From Viscum album (lineage: Eukaryota; Streptophyta; Magnoliopsida; Santalales; Viscaceae): a stretch of DNA of 64,000 nt. The translations under genes were made by a program, and so were the position numbers. The DNA lies in the NCBI GenBank assembly GCA_963277665.1, contig OY728121.1, positions 1,649,678,062 to 1,649,742,061 on the forward strand. Direction: 5' to 3'. Of this stretch, positions 11,401 to 24,735 are shown piece by piece (the stretch's first letter is position 1; the number at the start of each line of letters is the position of its first letter). A model generated the notes under the pieces. That model searched no databases. It was not told the origin of the DNA and saw nothing but the letters and a program-made list of their open reading frames with translations.

Positions 11401-14400
11401 ATGCACAAAATGCGTGAAAATAATTTTTAGAGAAAATGTATATATAAAGCATGGACATAACCGTTTCCCATTCCATTCATTGTGATAATCATTAGTGATT
11501 ATCAATTTATTTAATTGAATATATTATCCATAAATTTCATTAAGATAATTTTCAATTTCGAAATTATTTTATAAATTAATATTACAATATATTGTGCACA
11601 AAAAAAGTTTTCTAGAAAATTTCTCTTTTTGACATCAAATTTTCTTCATTTCTAAAAAAATTGGTATTCAATGTCTGAATGATTAATAATTAGTTTTCAT
11701 ATATTAAATATATAAATTAAATATAATTTAATGTCTAAATAAGATAAATTTATCTATTTAATGAAATATAAAGAATATATTTAAATTCCCATTTTAGTCT
11801 TTATCTATTGCTGACATTATGTGATTAGATTCTCATCCTTAAAAATTGAGTACTAATTTCCTATGAATTAAAAAAAAATTGAATTAAAGAAAAAATTTCT
11901 ATATATAATTCGTAATTCTCTTACATCTGTTTATACCCAGCAATCCAATGGTAAGGTTCTGAAAGTCATATTTAAATAATAATATTTTATGTGTATATCA
12001 CAGTTGGTTTTAATATTATTATTTCATGTGGTACACACAGCCAAACATATTATTATTTTTAATATAAAATATCAAGGAGTTACATTTTTACACTAAATGA
12101 TATTGCATCCCCACATTTTGATCACGTGTTCGACAAAATATGGTTGTAAAATTTTTTCCGAATGTATTCAAAGGAGTGGAAGATAAATGTAAGTAACTGG
12201 AATGAAATATCAATTATATTTATTTTTAAGAAGAACGTTGTTGTATATTTTATTATTATGAAAATTATTATTTCCTAAAAAATAATTATACGAAAAATTT
12301 TCCAAATTGAGATTCCATTGATTTTTCTTCTTTTTTTGTAGAGGAATTATTTTACCAATGAGATAGATAATATTATAATATATACCTACTTTATTTCATT
12401 CCTCAATTTATTCTATAGATTTTGATTCATGTATTTTTCTAACTCTTCGTCATATCATACTCTAAAATAGAAATTACTATGATAATATTTTTTATGATTG
12501 AAGTAAATAAATGGAAATTTAATAGATCGTATGATCTAAAAAAGGATGAAAAGTTATTACCTTTTTTCCATGATTTTATGAAAACCAAAATGTTAATCAC
12601 AGGTGAGGAAAATACCCAAAATGAAAAAGCCTTCATACGAAGAAATAATACATTAATAAATAAAGTATCAACAATAACAAAAGAAGATGAAAGTAGGTCT
12701 ATAAATAAATTTCAATCCTTAAAAATATTAAAATTCATCCAAACCAAAATTCCAAACCCAAATATTATAAATTTTTATTTCAAATTCTTATAAAAAAATT
12801 TCTCCAAACAACATCAAATACATAGATAATCACATAAAAAAATGTATATGACCAAATCATATTAAAAAAACACAAAATATAATAAATGATATTCACCTTT
12901 CAATGAATACATTACTTATTAAGAAATATAGTTATGCAAAACACATAATATACCATAAATTTTTTCATTTTGGAGCATTATAATATATGTCCTTAATTTT
13001 CCTACTGTGTTTAAAAGACTATTATGAATCATAACCATTTATAATATAAAAAATATACAGTTAATATTAATATGATTATATATTAAATATTATGATAAAT
13101 TCTAATTAACACAAATAGAAAAACTAAGGGAATCAACCTATAGTAGCATACCCCATGATACCCATTTATTAGATATTTCAAGGGAGTTAGATTCAATGGG
13201 ATTTTCCCCAACAGATCACAAAACAGAATTTATATTTGATATTTGGAAATCATTTAATTATGTACATGACACACATTTAGATTATGAATGGTATTAATTC
13301 AATGAGGTCAATTATTATAGTGTTAAAATATTAAAAACTACAACCCCTTGGTAAAAAAACACGGTACAAAACCATGATAAATATTGTGGTTTTGAATATT
13401 TTATCACTCAGAGTCCAGAACATATGTTTTGAAAATAATAAAGAAATCCACTCCCTTTTTTATATAAATACCTACCCAAACTCCCATTATTCATAACTCA
13501 AAACCCATTTTACTAGATTTTAACCCCTATCCCACTCTAAATACATCCCAAGTTATTCACATGCTCTTAATATCCTCATCCCAAGCTTTTATAAGAACAC
13601 TCTAAAGGTAAGGGATTTTATCCTCTTCCATTTTATTAAAGTAATTTCATTATAATAAGACTTTCATTTTCAAAATATTCATTTTATAAAAAAATTTACA
13701 CATAATATTACTATCATTATGATGAATAATTAATTGTAGATCACCGTTCACTCTCATTAAACATTTCCATGACCTTTTAGGTATACTCATCATGCTACTA
13801 AAATTATCCCATGATTATACTTGGAAAAATTGGATTTTGTGAATACCCATCCCAATTTCCACTCAAGGGTATTCACCTAGATATACAATTACTTATATCA
13901 TTGGATACATCTTGGTATTTAACCAAAAAAAATTAATTTTGTGATTAATAGTGAAGAAAGAAGTTCTTATACTAAAAGAACTATGTGAGAAAAAATGAAT
14001 TTTCATTATAGGTATGTGATGGGTGGGACCAAAATTATATATCTCTCAAATACATTGGATAAGGGTTTTATCTCATGTGATACTAGTAAACTGATGTTAT
14101 GATATCCCAATGGATAGCCTTGAATTATTCTTATGATTAAATGTTTTATCTAATTGAAATATTATTATATTACCTTGATGTTATCATCTTATATCACGAT
14201 TCAAGGTCAATGTTTTTTATTCGTACCCTTTTGTTTCACTTTGACAAGCTTTTTGACTCACATGTATTAGTTTCATCATGTAATGCTTTCATTATCCCAT
14301 AATATTTCTTTACAGTTCATCCATTTCGTAAATATTTCCCTAGAATATACTGTGAAACTTTAGAAGATCAATAGTGATCTATGTTCTTTTTATAGTGTTT

Positions 14401-14555
14401 TAATTAATATTGTTATATATCAATTAAAATTTATTATGATATGTAGTTAATTACCCAAAGACACTAGCCATCTTGACCCATTGGGATTGTGTTATGTGAA
14501 ACATTATTTAATAAATAATGAGTTAAGGTTTACAAATGATTTTGGTGGTTTATGT
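11401..14555. other. AT-rich region, probably holding element D's 5' LTR
   Basis: No gene. The right end, just before the PBS at 14556, must be the 3' end of D's 5' LTR, and a good TATA-like box lies at 13461. The left limit is unresolved: I could not align the region convincingly with the start of D's 3' LTR (34289-34624). The open frame 12479-12793 is lysine/asparagine-rich, has no domain, and is what AT-rich DNA gives by chance. Confidence 0.35.
13461..13470 (+). promoter_or_regulatory. Putative TATA box of element D 5' LTR
   Basis: TATATAAATA follows a pyrimidine run and precedes a C-rich stretch, as in plant LTR promoters. It lies about 1.1 kb before D's PBS, consistent with an R/U5 region downstream. 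It rests on motif and position only. Confidence 0.35.
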
Positions 14556-14567
14556 TGGTATTTGAGA
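14556..14567 (+). other. Element D primer binding site
   Basis: TGGTATTTGAGA agrees with the initiator tRNA-Met PBS TGGTATCAGAGC at 9 of 12 positions and is followed by more purine-rich leader. It lies about 0.8 kb before gag traces on the same strand. Confidence 0.55.
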
Positions 14568-14599
14568 GAGATCTATTTTTTGGGTATTAACAAAAAAAA

Positions 14600-16160
14600 T
14601 ATTATCTATCTTAGGGATAATAACAAAATCTAGGAAAGAATGCCTAAATTCTGGGAACATATAGAGATAGATACTTCCAAGAAATAAAATCCCTATCTGG
14701 ATAGTACAAGTGGATGTGTCTCAGGAATAGTTGTACCTATGGGTAATAATCATTAGATGACAGTTTATTATTAACTTTATCATAAATTGGAGCATGAATA
14801 AGTTGCATTTCAACACACCTAGAAAAACCCTCTTAGGGTATATAATTTTTTAACTTAACAATCTCTTTATAAACAATTATTATGGGATCATTCCAATAAA
14901 ATTTAATTTTAGTAAATGGACCCTGGATATCATATATTGAATTCAATAAGTTCATACATTATGGAATATATTCCATTTTGAGTTATCTATTCAAAGATCA
15001 TGGTTTTAATTTTATTTAATTACAACTTTTCAAATTACCATCCCAAAATTTCCCTTTATTTTATTGAATGGATGAATATAAGAGGAACTAAGTCAACAAA
15101 TATTGGGATGGGAAATGTGATTAATTCCTAAATGAGATTCCCAACCCAAATGGAGTAGGATTTAAGAAAATCATGGCAATACATACTCATTTAAATCAAG
15201 TCATGAATAAAAAAATTCATCAAGTAGAAATCTCATAATCCATAAGAAATATAAATATTCAATTAAGATGGTTATATGACAAAAGATTCTAACTATTTGT
15301 GGATATTTTGATCCATTAATATTAAAATAATTGTTTAATTCCATTAAAAACATATTATCAATCATTCAATAATACGTGTAAGAGAAGGTCATGCTGGTTG
15401 TTTATTACATGGGGAGAGAAGCTGATAGAAGCTACATTGATCAAGAATAAGAATGTTGAGGAAGATATCCGAGTGATTAAGTGGTAAGAATTAATTTTTT
15501 TTTCAATAAATACTTTCCTGTAACTCTTTGACTTAAAATGGAGTGGGAGTTCATTATCCTTAAGAAAAAGGTGGAAAAATCCATTTAAATGTATAATAAA
15601 AACTTCACAATATATTCATGATATGATTCCATATTTTTCATTCACCTTGAAAGTAATTGATACGACATAATTAGTGTGCTAAATCCAAATATACAAAAAG
15701 CGTTGGAATTTTGAGATTTTGATAGTAATAAAGAAATTATTGGATATTCCTCAAAAGAAAAAATGGAGAGTTGATAATCTCAAGGGACTATTGGGTCTAG
15801 AAATATTATGTGGATAATTGATTTCAATTTTTTGTGGTGTGATGGATTAGTCTCATAGTAGTATGAAATTATGACATCCCACTTTTAAAAAGTATAGGAT
15901 GAAGCATCCTGAAAATTTATTAAAGGGGATAATGAAAAAGATTTAAGTGTAAGAATGAGGGACACACATCTAGTGAATGCTTATGAAAGAAACCCTCCAA
16001 TGCGATCAAATAAAAAAAATCACCATTCACACCTCAACATATTGTCTAATTCTAATACTCCAAGTATTAAGGACACTATGTGAACCCATCAAGGGGTTAT
16101 CAATGAGAAATTTTGAAAAACAATTCATGTCCCATAGACAACAGGTGATGATATTCGATG
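14600..16160 (+). pseudogene. Element D gag remnant
   Basis: Near 15405-15475 the frame GEKLIEATLIKNKNVEEDI resembles the gag core in which a WWE-A-T block follows G-E/D-A, and nearby frames give FNKYFPVTL and YNKNFTIYS (15490-15620), both typical of the downstream gag helices of gypsy elements. Frames change several times and stops are frequent. No zinc knuckle could be recognised. The position between PBS and protease supports the call. The ORF 15977-16168 lies at the end of this stretch and has no domain of its own. Confidence 0.5.
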
Positions 16161-16419
16161 AAAAATAGTAGGTTTGATACTAAAAATGAAGTGGTTTCAT
16201 GTATTCTTGTTATAAATTCAAGGATAGTTACCATAAAATTAGATTATAATTTTACACATTATTTAATATCACCAAATTTTAGAAGAACAATTCAAACACC
16301 ACCACAAAACATGGAAGTCGAGCAATTTTTCAAAATGAAAAATGGTTTAATAATTACCTCTCAATTATCTAACTTCTCACGTATTTATATATTTAGGCTA
16401 AATTTTTGTCACACATTTT

Positions 16420-16500
16420 GATACACGCTTTTTTTTATTTGATGCTATTCTGGGTATTGATTGGATTTCCTTGAATAGAGCCAACATAAATTTCTAGGAG
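16420..16500 (+). pseudogene. Element D protease C-terminal remnant
   Basis: The frame FDAILGIDWISLNRANINF (about 16440-16495) matches the D-V-I-L-G-M-D-W-L block that closes gypsy proteases. The catalytic DSG further upstream is not identifiable. The same block, ILGMDWISLFGAHMNF, is preserved in element C. Confidence 0.6.
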
Positions 16501-16919
16501 ATTGAAATTATCCTCTATATTAAGAAATCAGCATCTCAATCATGGATGTTATTAACTTATGAGGAAGAATATATAGCTCGAATGATTGATACGATGGAAA
16601 AGATCATATTTCTGACTTTCCCACTATAAGAGAACACAATTATGTGTTTACTATAGAATTTATTGATCGTCCTTATAGATAAGATGTTTATTTATCAATT
16701 TAGATTATACCTAAAACATTTATAATATTAAGGAATATATATTTAATGGTCCCATTTTAACTTTATGATATGAAGAAGAGACTATAAGGGAATCTGGATA
16801 AATTGTTTATATACCCAAGTGATTCATTTTATAGTGTTCCAATCCTCTTTATAATTAATAGGTATTGGTCAGTGTGACATTACATTGATTAGCCTGAGCT
16901 CAATAACATCAGAAAAAAA

Positions 16920-17760
16920 TTATAATCTACTAGAAATTGATAACTTATTCAATCAGCTACATGTAACCTAGTAGTTCTCAACGTGGGATCATCAGTTAGG
17001 ATATTATCATGTGATGGTGAATATGGAGGATATCCGAATATCAGTTTTTTTACAAGGTATGAGAACAATGAGTTCTAGTGATTTTATTTGGGCACAAAAT
17101 TTCTCTAGAATCAGAATGAACAAAATAAATATTTACCTTATGTATTGCATTGATAAATTTATGTTAGTATTTACAAGTGATATTATTATCTAATTCAATT
17201 AGAATGAGGAAGATAAAAAGAATTTGAATGATGTACTGAAGAACATATGGATGGAAAATTTATATCCATTTATTCCATAGATAAGCTGGGTTCTATTTCA
17301 AATTTGTTAGAAATATCCCATAATTTTCAAGCCAACTAACTGTGCTAACTCATAAGGTAGTAATTTTTCATAGACTGGGTAATTTGAGGAGAGGTTTAAA
17401 AAGTCAAATAATAGGTTAATAACTGCACTTATTCTTACATTTCCCCAAAAAGGAGGAATTATTTTGGATAGATTAGGATTCTTCAGAAAAATGATTGGTT
17501 TGTTTACTCATGTTAGATAATAATGTGATAGCCTATTACATTATACAATCAAATATCTATGAGAAAAACTTCCCAAACTATAATCTGGAATTGGATGGAC
17601 TGATCTTATCATTGAAGAGTTGGTTACATTATATCAATGGGGAATGGTGTGACATGTATAAGGATCATAAAAGACTCATGTATATATTCATATGAAAATA
17701 TATGGATATTCTCCAACAATGGTGGTCTGATATAATAAAGGATTACTGTTAATCAATCCA
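16920..17760 (+). pseudogene. Element D reverse transcriptase and RNase H, heavily decayed
   Basis: RT traces run IDNLFNQLH (about 16940), then LGYYHVMVNMEDI (about 16995-17035), then CIDKFMLVFTSDIII (about 17147-17191), where the Y/F-I-D-D motif has become FTSD. RNase H follows as VIAYYIIQSN, NYNLELDGLILSLKSW and MYKDHKRLMYIF (17527-17692), matching the A-Y-A-S-R-Q, D-L-E-L and T-D-H-K-S-L blocks. IHYDLGKVKN (about 17758) matches the link to integrase. All on the plus strand, with stops between blocks. Confidence 0.7.
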
Positions 17761-18049
17761 TTATGATCTTGGGAAGGTAAAAAATTTGCCGATACTATGT
17801 TTAGAAATTATCCCACCACAATATCAATGATTATTATTGAAATGTATCTAATATTCTTAGAAATGTAATGGATTGACATGGGAATCATATAAAGAATATT
17901 ACCACACCTTTCTAAAATAATTTATCAACCATCCATTCTTGAGAGGATTAAGGTGGCTACAAAAGTTTTTAGGAGGATATAAATAAAAGAAGAGAATATT
18001 CAATAATTTATCTTTAATAAAGATGGAGTTACATGTCTTGGAACTTATA

Positions 18050-18997
18050 TTTATGTCCCTTAAAAACCATAACTTAATAGAGAGCTTTTGGTTGATGCAT
18101 ATATCACATCATTCTCTATTCATCCAAGAAGCACTAATTTGTATATGTATTTATAGAAAAAATTCAGGTGGAATAACAAAAAATTGAAAATGAAGAATTT
18201 TTATCTTGATACTTGGTGTTAAAAGTAGTCAAATATGAATGATATGAGTCTTAGGATATGATTCATACATTTTCCATAAAAGTTAAAAATGGGAAAACGT
18301 AACCATGGATTTCATCATAGGACTCCCTCGAACATTTAAATGTAATAATTACTTTTGGGTGAAATTATGTCACCTGATAAAGGCATCTAACATCATATCT
18401 ATCAATAAATATTCCAATATTGACCAACGATTCAATATATACATCATACATCTGTTAAGAGTTCCTAGAGTACCAGTCAATATTATACCTGATCAATATA
18501 TAATTTGTACCATTAGGTATTTGATAATCCTTCAATAAGTGTTGGATACAGGGCTATGTTTTAGTAATGATTATCACACTTAGGTGGATGTGTAGAATCA
18601 GAGAATCATCGAAAATCTAGAGGATATGCTAATATCTTATTCAATGTATTTCCAAGGATGATAGGATCATCAAATTCTCCTCATACAACAATGGTTTCAA
18701 TTCTACGAATCAAATGGATCCATTAGAGGCTTTATTTGGGATGTTGTGTTAGACGCAAACATGTTAAGATGAAGATAGAGAGTTGAATATAATGGGACCT
18801 TATATTATACAATAGATTATAGATAATGTTAAAACTATTCCACCTTATATGAAATTAATGAAATTTTGAATGAAAATGTATATTAACAGTAATCGATGAC
18901 ACCTGGTGTTTGTGGTTGAGGATAATGAATTCATCTATATTTCACCATAGAATAATCTCATGAGGTTTGGGAAGAAAGGGAAATATAGTCCTTGCGG
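18050..18997 (+). pseudogene. Element D integrase, N-terminal and core parts
   Basis: The zinc-binding region begins LVDAYITSFSIHPRS (about 18089-18135). The core begins MDFIIGLPRTFKCNN (18305) and runs to VPVNIIPDQY (about 18500), equivalent to the second-aspartate loop. Near 18955-18990 the GPF-side segment reads MRFGKKGKYSP, where the frame stops because element E is inserted. The rest of this domain lies at 33900. Integrase of this type catalyses 3' processing and strand transfer. Highly mutated and non-functional. Confidence 0.7.
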
Positions 18998-19001
18998 AGA
19001 A

Positions 19002-20508
19002 TGGGTTGACTCATCAATTTTTTAATTTCTTTTTGATATTTATTGTCGAAAACACCGACATTTATGTTACCATTATATTTTCATTTATGTGAACTTCCTG
19101 ATGATATTTATTAGAATATTTATTTTTATTCTGGAATAATTCACAATTCATCCAATAAATGGTAGATCATTTGATTAATTTATTATTGATGTATTCAAAT
19201 GTAATCTAGAAATAGTTTTAATACCCTATATTTCCAAGTTGAGTGATATGTTCGGAATTAAATGTGTGTATCATAAACCATTCATTTTTGGAAAATTATG
19301 TATAAAAAACCAAATATATAGAATAAACCATTTGATTTTGGAACACACATATGGTTCATTAACACTAAATTTGTAAACTAGTATATGTTTTCAACCATAA
19401 TTTAGGATTTTATCACTATTTAGAGAAACCCTATATTTTAATTTGTCAATGAAGGAGTTTTAAATTCAAGATACCATCCACTTATTATACAACAGTCTCA
19501 ATGTAAGAAAATATTACTTTAATGCTATTTTATGACTGATACAAATGATCATTCCTGATGGATTAAATTGTTCCTATTTATATGGGAAGTTATTATTATA
19601 TTTGAATTGTTCTTATTAAAATATTCACGATTTATTAGGTAGAATTTATGGAGATGTTTGAAAAAGATCTGTATTACAAACATAATAAGTATTGAGATAT
19701 TTATCTCCAAATCAAACACATATTTTTCTCAACAAAGTGAGTGCAGTAATAAATAATTATGTTTCATTTCCATCAGAGCTCCAATTTAGAGACATACATT
19801 TTTTGTTCAATTTGATCGAATTGCTTATGTATCTATAACTATTACAGATGCTATATCCTGTTTCTAAATACTATTATATTTTTGAAAAAAATATTTTTCT
19901 ATAAATACACTTTGGTAACATAAATGTTTTGTTATCTTCTTTGATGTTTTCTCTTTAACTGTTTAAATTATCCTGTGCTATGTTGAATATTATTTTTTTA
20001 CTATTGTGCACTATTAAAGATCAAACACAACTGTGAGTCTCTACTAAAATGGTGAACATTAATCTTTTTCTAAACCAAATCAATATCTATTGATTTATTT
20101 GAGTATAGATTCTCATACCAATTCATGATGGAGTATCAGATTATCAGGTTGAGAAATGGATTTGCATATTCCTATAAAAGAACAAGAAGTCTATATAAAA
20201 GACTTATTGTAAAGTTATAAATTTCCTATACTGAATTGTAGAATTCCACGATAAAGTGATTTATTAGTGAAATTAACCAATATCTTGGAGAGAATGTTGG
20301 TTGAGTGGAATAGTTGATATTTCTTCCCTAAACTATGATACATCACCATGTTCTATTATTTATTTATTGACACTATTCACTCATATTTAAGAGAGAAGGA
20401 AGGAATCACAACATATTAAGAGGGATGATTCAAATTTGTCAATATTTTTAAAGGATCCTAATTCAACCCCGTATTATGTCTTATTCATATTCATTATAAC
20501 CTATCTCA
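19002..20508 (+). repeat. Element E, 5' LTR
   Basis: Matched blocks with the 3' LTR include GATGATATTTATTA with ATTCTGG (near 19092 and 24200), TTGTCAATGAAGGAGTTTTA (near 19442; TTCTAATGGTAGAGTGTTA near 32850), the GTGGAGCATCAG region (20128 and 33515), and the C-rich CACCCC.TATT.TGTC end (20466 and 33855). It is about 290 bases shorter at its 5' end than the other copy, which I read as a deletion between 19050 and 19090. Confidence 0.65.
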
Positions 20509-20520
20509 AGGTATCAATGG
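20509..20520 (+). other. Element E primer binding site
   Basis: AGGTATCAATGG follows the LTR end directly and agrees with TGGTATCAGAGC at 8 of 12 positions. It is decayed, and position is the main support. Confidence 0.45.
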
Positions 20521-20689
20521 TTGGGAATAATTGGGCATATTCCTTATTTTTGAAATCATTGAATATTTTATTTGTACTTCAAACTATCATGTGCCTAAAA
20601 TTTTTGGGCCAATGTGCGATATCAATATTTTTGTTCTGATCTAAAAAGAATATGTTAGAGATTTGGATGAAGTAAAATATCATATTGGA

Positions 20690-22260
20690 GGATCATAGTT
20701 TAGGTATGTCAATGATCCACGGTCCTTACATTAATTTTTATAATTATGGAGGCTAAAAATATTGCATGATTATTTATTTAAAAAAACATTTAAAATAAGT
20801 TTATTTAGCGGTTTTCTAGCCATATAAAATTTATAAGAATGATTTTGAAAAAAATGGAATGATGATTAAGTGGAAGAGTACGAAATTAATTCATGATAAA
20901 TGAATGCTATTATTAATGGGATTTATAACTATTGTGTTTAATAAATTTTATCAATGTGTTACTCCATATGAGCCATGGAAGACTATTTCTGTTTCCTTTG
21001 AAGTAACTTTCAATATACAACAATTGAGATAAAATATTGAAAAGTTACAGTTTGATATGTTCAGAATGCATGAAGTCAAAAAAAATGCTCAATTGAATGG
21101 GATATTGAAAGAAGTTTTCAATAATATTTATCGCTTGGCTGTTCCACTTAAGAAATAAAATTAGGTTTTAATAGTAATAAAAGGCATACCTTATATGTGG
21201 AATGGACTACCATATCCTATATGTCAACACATGCATTTTAAATAATTAACAATGAAAGATATAATTTTAAATTTTATGATGTGTGAAGCTGATATGTATG
21301 ATGAAGCTAAGGATAATATTTCTATCAATTATGAACAATAATCTCTCAAAATTACTTGGGATGAATCATCTGGTTCATCTTATCAAGACTCTTTTAAGTA
21401 TTTATCATATCTGGATAAAATATTTGGGAAAATTTAAAACAAAAGAAATAAAGGTGTTAAATAATACCAATATTATGAATGAAAAATTAAAGGTCAAAAA
21501 AATTATAATTATCCATTAAATAAATCTTAATGAAAAGATAATTATAAAGAAATAATCAGGAAAATAATGAAGTCTTGTTGGAGTGGTTCGTTTCTTACAA
21601 ATGATGAATCTACTCAAAACACTGAAGCTGATCATTAAAATCTTATGGTGAATCTTTGTCTTATCACTCATTATGATCAGGTACAATGTTCATACTCTGT
21701 AAAACATTATTCAGAAAATATTTCATATGATTGAGTAAATAAGTATTGTTTCATGCTTCAAGTTAAATATTAATCCTTAATGAATGATTATAAAAATATA
21801 ATAAAATCTTATGATTATGTTTCAATTCATAAAGAGTGATTTTAAAAATAGATTTCCTAGTTAAGATCAAATTATTCCACAATTTCTTATGATCATCATG
21901 AAAAAAAAATCATGATTTATTAGTTAATGTAAATAATTTAATGTAAACATATAATATCCCAATCAAGGTAGAAAATTATTTAAATAATATTATTGGTAAA
22001 ATGAAAATTCCCAGATGAAAAATTGGAATTGGTAGTAATGATGAAATACCAAAAGTATATAGGATTTTTTATTTCACATTAATATTGTAAAATCATGTAT
22101 AATATTAATTGATTTTATTATGGGGTTCGTGGAAATTATTCAAATCACTATTACATTAGGAAAGCTCAATTCTCCAGTGTTCAAAATTTTAATTGTTCTA
22201 ATTATCTAACATTAAGAGTTGAATCACCGCTTAAAATATACATATTTGGCTACCTAAAAA
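20690..22260 (+). pseudogene. Element E gag (UBN2-type copia gag) with decayed zinc knuckle
   Basis: The frame from 20972 reads PWKTISVSFEVTFNIQQLR and then FDMFRMHEVKK, LNGILKEVFNNIYRLAVPL (to about 21150), followed by KGIPYMWN (about 21180). These are the ordered blocks of the UBN2-type gag found in many plant copia elements (AWK.L...EGT..V...R, F...KM.EGE, L..LP..W). An acidic/serine tract (WDESSGSSYQDSFKYLSYLD, about 21358-21417) and WSGSF...ES.NTEADH then NLCLITHYDQ (about 21575-21680) follow in family order. At about 22110-22165 YYGVRGNYSNHYYIRK is a CCHC knuckle with C, H and C replaced, and ESPLKIYIFGYLK (about 22220) matches the P-K-x-W-V-P-K block. Stops break it throughout. Confidence 0.65.
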
Positions 22261-22559
22261 TTAAGTTTTTAAAACAACCAAAATAAAAAGAATATGAGTT
22301 CAAAATTGAATGTTTATTATATTTTTTGAAGTTATAAACCATTGAACTGAATCGTTAAATCATAAAGATGTTTTCTCAAAAGCATATGGAAATTTCTATT
22401 CTAACAAAGGCATGATCAAAAGTTTTTCATTATTTAAAAATCATTAGAACTAGAACTGATAATCTAGTATGTATTTCAATTCCATATTTATATATTTTAT
22501 CGAATTTAATGATCATTTTTATACAGGGGATATAAATATTTTATGAATAATTGTTAAAT

Positions 22560-23800
22560 ATTTTCTCACTCTTTGATTCAGGCTGTTATAACATTGTTTA
22601 TGTAACTTCTATTTTAATTTTATAACAAAATATCAAAAATATCTAAATTTTTATAAACATTTTTATATATAAATATATATATATATATTAAAAAAGATAT
22701 TTGGGGAGTATAATAATTTCTTATATGTTTATTAAAATTTATTTTTTGTCTAATATTTCAACTTATCTTTTTTAAATTTCTTCTTGTTTGAAATTATACT
22801 CATTTACGTAACATATTATTTCAGAATACATTTATTTTAAAAATTTCTTTTCAAAATTAAAATTTGAAATGATTAATATGTATTCTTGGCTCAAGAACAT
22901 GAATAGTCATCTACAAATTTTTAGAATGAAACTTATTGGAATAGTATTTAGAACATGAGAATATTATTCTTAGATCCTCTTCAATTGTTAATCATTCATC
23001 TGAAAAATATTAATTTAAAATATTTTGAAAGAAAACAGTCTAAGTGAAATGATGCGATCAATAAAATTATGTTCGCAGAAAATTCATTCTCAAAATAAAT
23101 TGATATGTAATAATTCTTTAGATCTATTTGGAGAACAACCAGTCTCCAATTCTTATAATTATTTAGAAAAATCTTCTAGTAAAGATAAGAACGATTATGG
23201 TTTTTATGGAACTAAATTATCATCAAATAAAGCAGTTAAAGGTGAAATGTTTTTTTGAATATCATCAATAAAATATTAATCTTTTAAATGAAAAGATAAT
23301 AAGTCTTCAGGTTGATCAAAATGCATATTGGAAGTCATATAAAGAGCTGAGAAAACCATTTATTTTAAAAATAATTTTTGATACTCTATAAAAGGAGTAT
23401 CAAAATGTGTAGGAAATGGATTTATAAAAAAACATTGAAGTGTTTAAATTATAAATGATTAGTTAAATAGGGTCACTTGGATGAGAAGCTATTAATAAGT
23501 AGAATCAAGATGAGTTAAAAGTGATTTTATTCAAACAATTATCATCACCTTCAATCATTCAAAGATCTACATATGTTCAGAGAAGAATATAATTGATGTC
23601 AAAAGTTTTAGTATATATAAGTGAAATATTTTTATGTTTGGAGATTTTAGATGATCCTTCTATCCCTTCCTAAAAAACCAACTATTATCCATAATTTTAG
23701 GTTATCTTAAGACAATATTTTATATATTTTTTCATTGAATGTTGTTTTTATTTTCTATGTTTAGAAAATGCTATAACATCGTAATTAATTTTTTTTATGT
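22560..23800 (+). pseudogene. Element E protease trace and unassigned 3' interior
   Basis: At about 22570-22605 the frame LFDSGCYNIVYVT resembles the copia protease block L-D-S-G-C-S-x-H-M-T-G. The rest of the interior up to the PPT contains an open frame (23025-23258, 77 codons, serine/lysine/asparagine-rich) with no domain I recognise. A full copia pol needs about 3 kb more than is present, so integrase, RT and RNase H are deleted or never existed in this copy. Confidence 0.35.
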
Positions 23801-23803
23801 CAC

Positions 23804-23816
23804 AAAAGGGGGAGAA
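23804..23816 (+). other. Element E polypurine tract
   Basis: AAAAGGGGGAGAA stands immediately before TGTTATTGG, the start of the 3' LTR. This is a textbook purine tract and sets the orientation of E. Confidence 0.8.
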
Positions 23817-24303
23817 TGTTATTGGATATTTTTTAATATTTAGGTAATATTTAAGATAAATTTATTATAAATTTATGAAACTTTTATGAGAAATTTTTGA
23901 GAAATTCATCATAAATTTACACTTGTAATTGATTTTAAAAGGGGGATAAATCTATCTCATATTTATATTTTGAATGGGATGAAATTTTCTTGGTTTTTAT
24001 TTATATTTATATTTGTAAAAATTTCATATATATATATTTAAATAAAAATATATGTTTTATGTGATTTGTGATCATAAAAAAGGGGCATATTATTAAGTTT
24101 GTGTTGATTCAACAATTTCATTATGTTTTTTTGAAATTTTTATTCTCAATATATCCCACATTAATGATATAATTAACTTTGATTTTAAAATAATTTTTAG
24201 GATGATATTTATTATAATATTTATTTGTTATTCTGGATTCACTCATAAGTTGTTAAATCCTTAGCATGATATTTGATTAAAGTTTTGTGGATGAGTATGA
24301 ATG
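23817..24303 (+). repeat. Element E, 3' LTR, first part
   Basis: This part begins TGTTATTGG after the PPT and is cut at 24303 by element H. The last matched bases with the 5' LTR are at GAGTATGAATG (24293-24303; ATGTATTCAAATG near 19192 in the 5' copy). The copy resumes at 32590. Confidence 0.7.
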
Positions 24304-24517
24304 TGTCACTCCCCGACTTTTTAAATTAATGTTTGTTTTATTATTTTATTATTTTATTAATTCCTGGCTCTGGGTTCTCTCGCCAAGTTCCAACTAGGTC
24401 CCTGTTTAATTTTTTTGTCATTTAACAATTTTACTGGGTTTCGAGCCCGTACGAGGTCACTATGTAGTTGGCGGTAGCCGCGCAGTCTGCCCAGGAGTCC
24501 TGAAAATGCTCATTTTT

Positions 24518-24735
24518 CTTCTTCTTCTTCTTATTGTTATTATTTTGTTGTTAAAATATTATTATTATTGCTTTTATTACTTGTATTATTATTAATATTT
24601 CATCGTTGTCATTGTTAATTTTATTATTAAATTTGTTATAATTATTTTTATTGTTGTTAATTATTATTATTATTATCCTTATTATTATTATTATTATTAT
24701 TAGTTTTTTTATTATTATTATATAATGGAAAAAAT
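24518..24735 (+). repeat. Simple repeats in H 5' LTR: CTT then ATT/TTA runs
   Basis: A (CTT) run at 24518-24530 is followed by about 200 bases of imperfect TTA/ATT triplets. The same order occurs in the 3' LTR at 29408-29640, so the microsatellite belongs to the LTR and has diverged since insertion. Confidence 0.85.

Noticed and set aside
11940..12110. AT-rich repeated and inverted-looking segments (AATAATAATATTTTATGTG and similar)
   Set aside because: The arms do not pair consistently; compatible with low-complexity AT sequence. No clear MITE ends or target duplication.
24518..24735. Possible satellite or CRISPR-like array
   Set aside because: Simple trinucleotide repeats with no spacers, shared with the other LTR.
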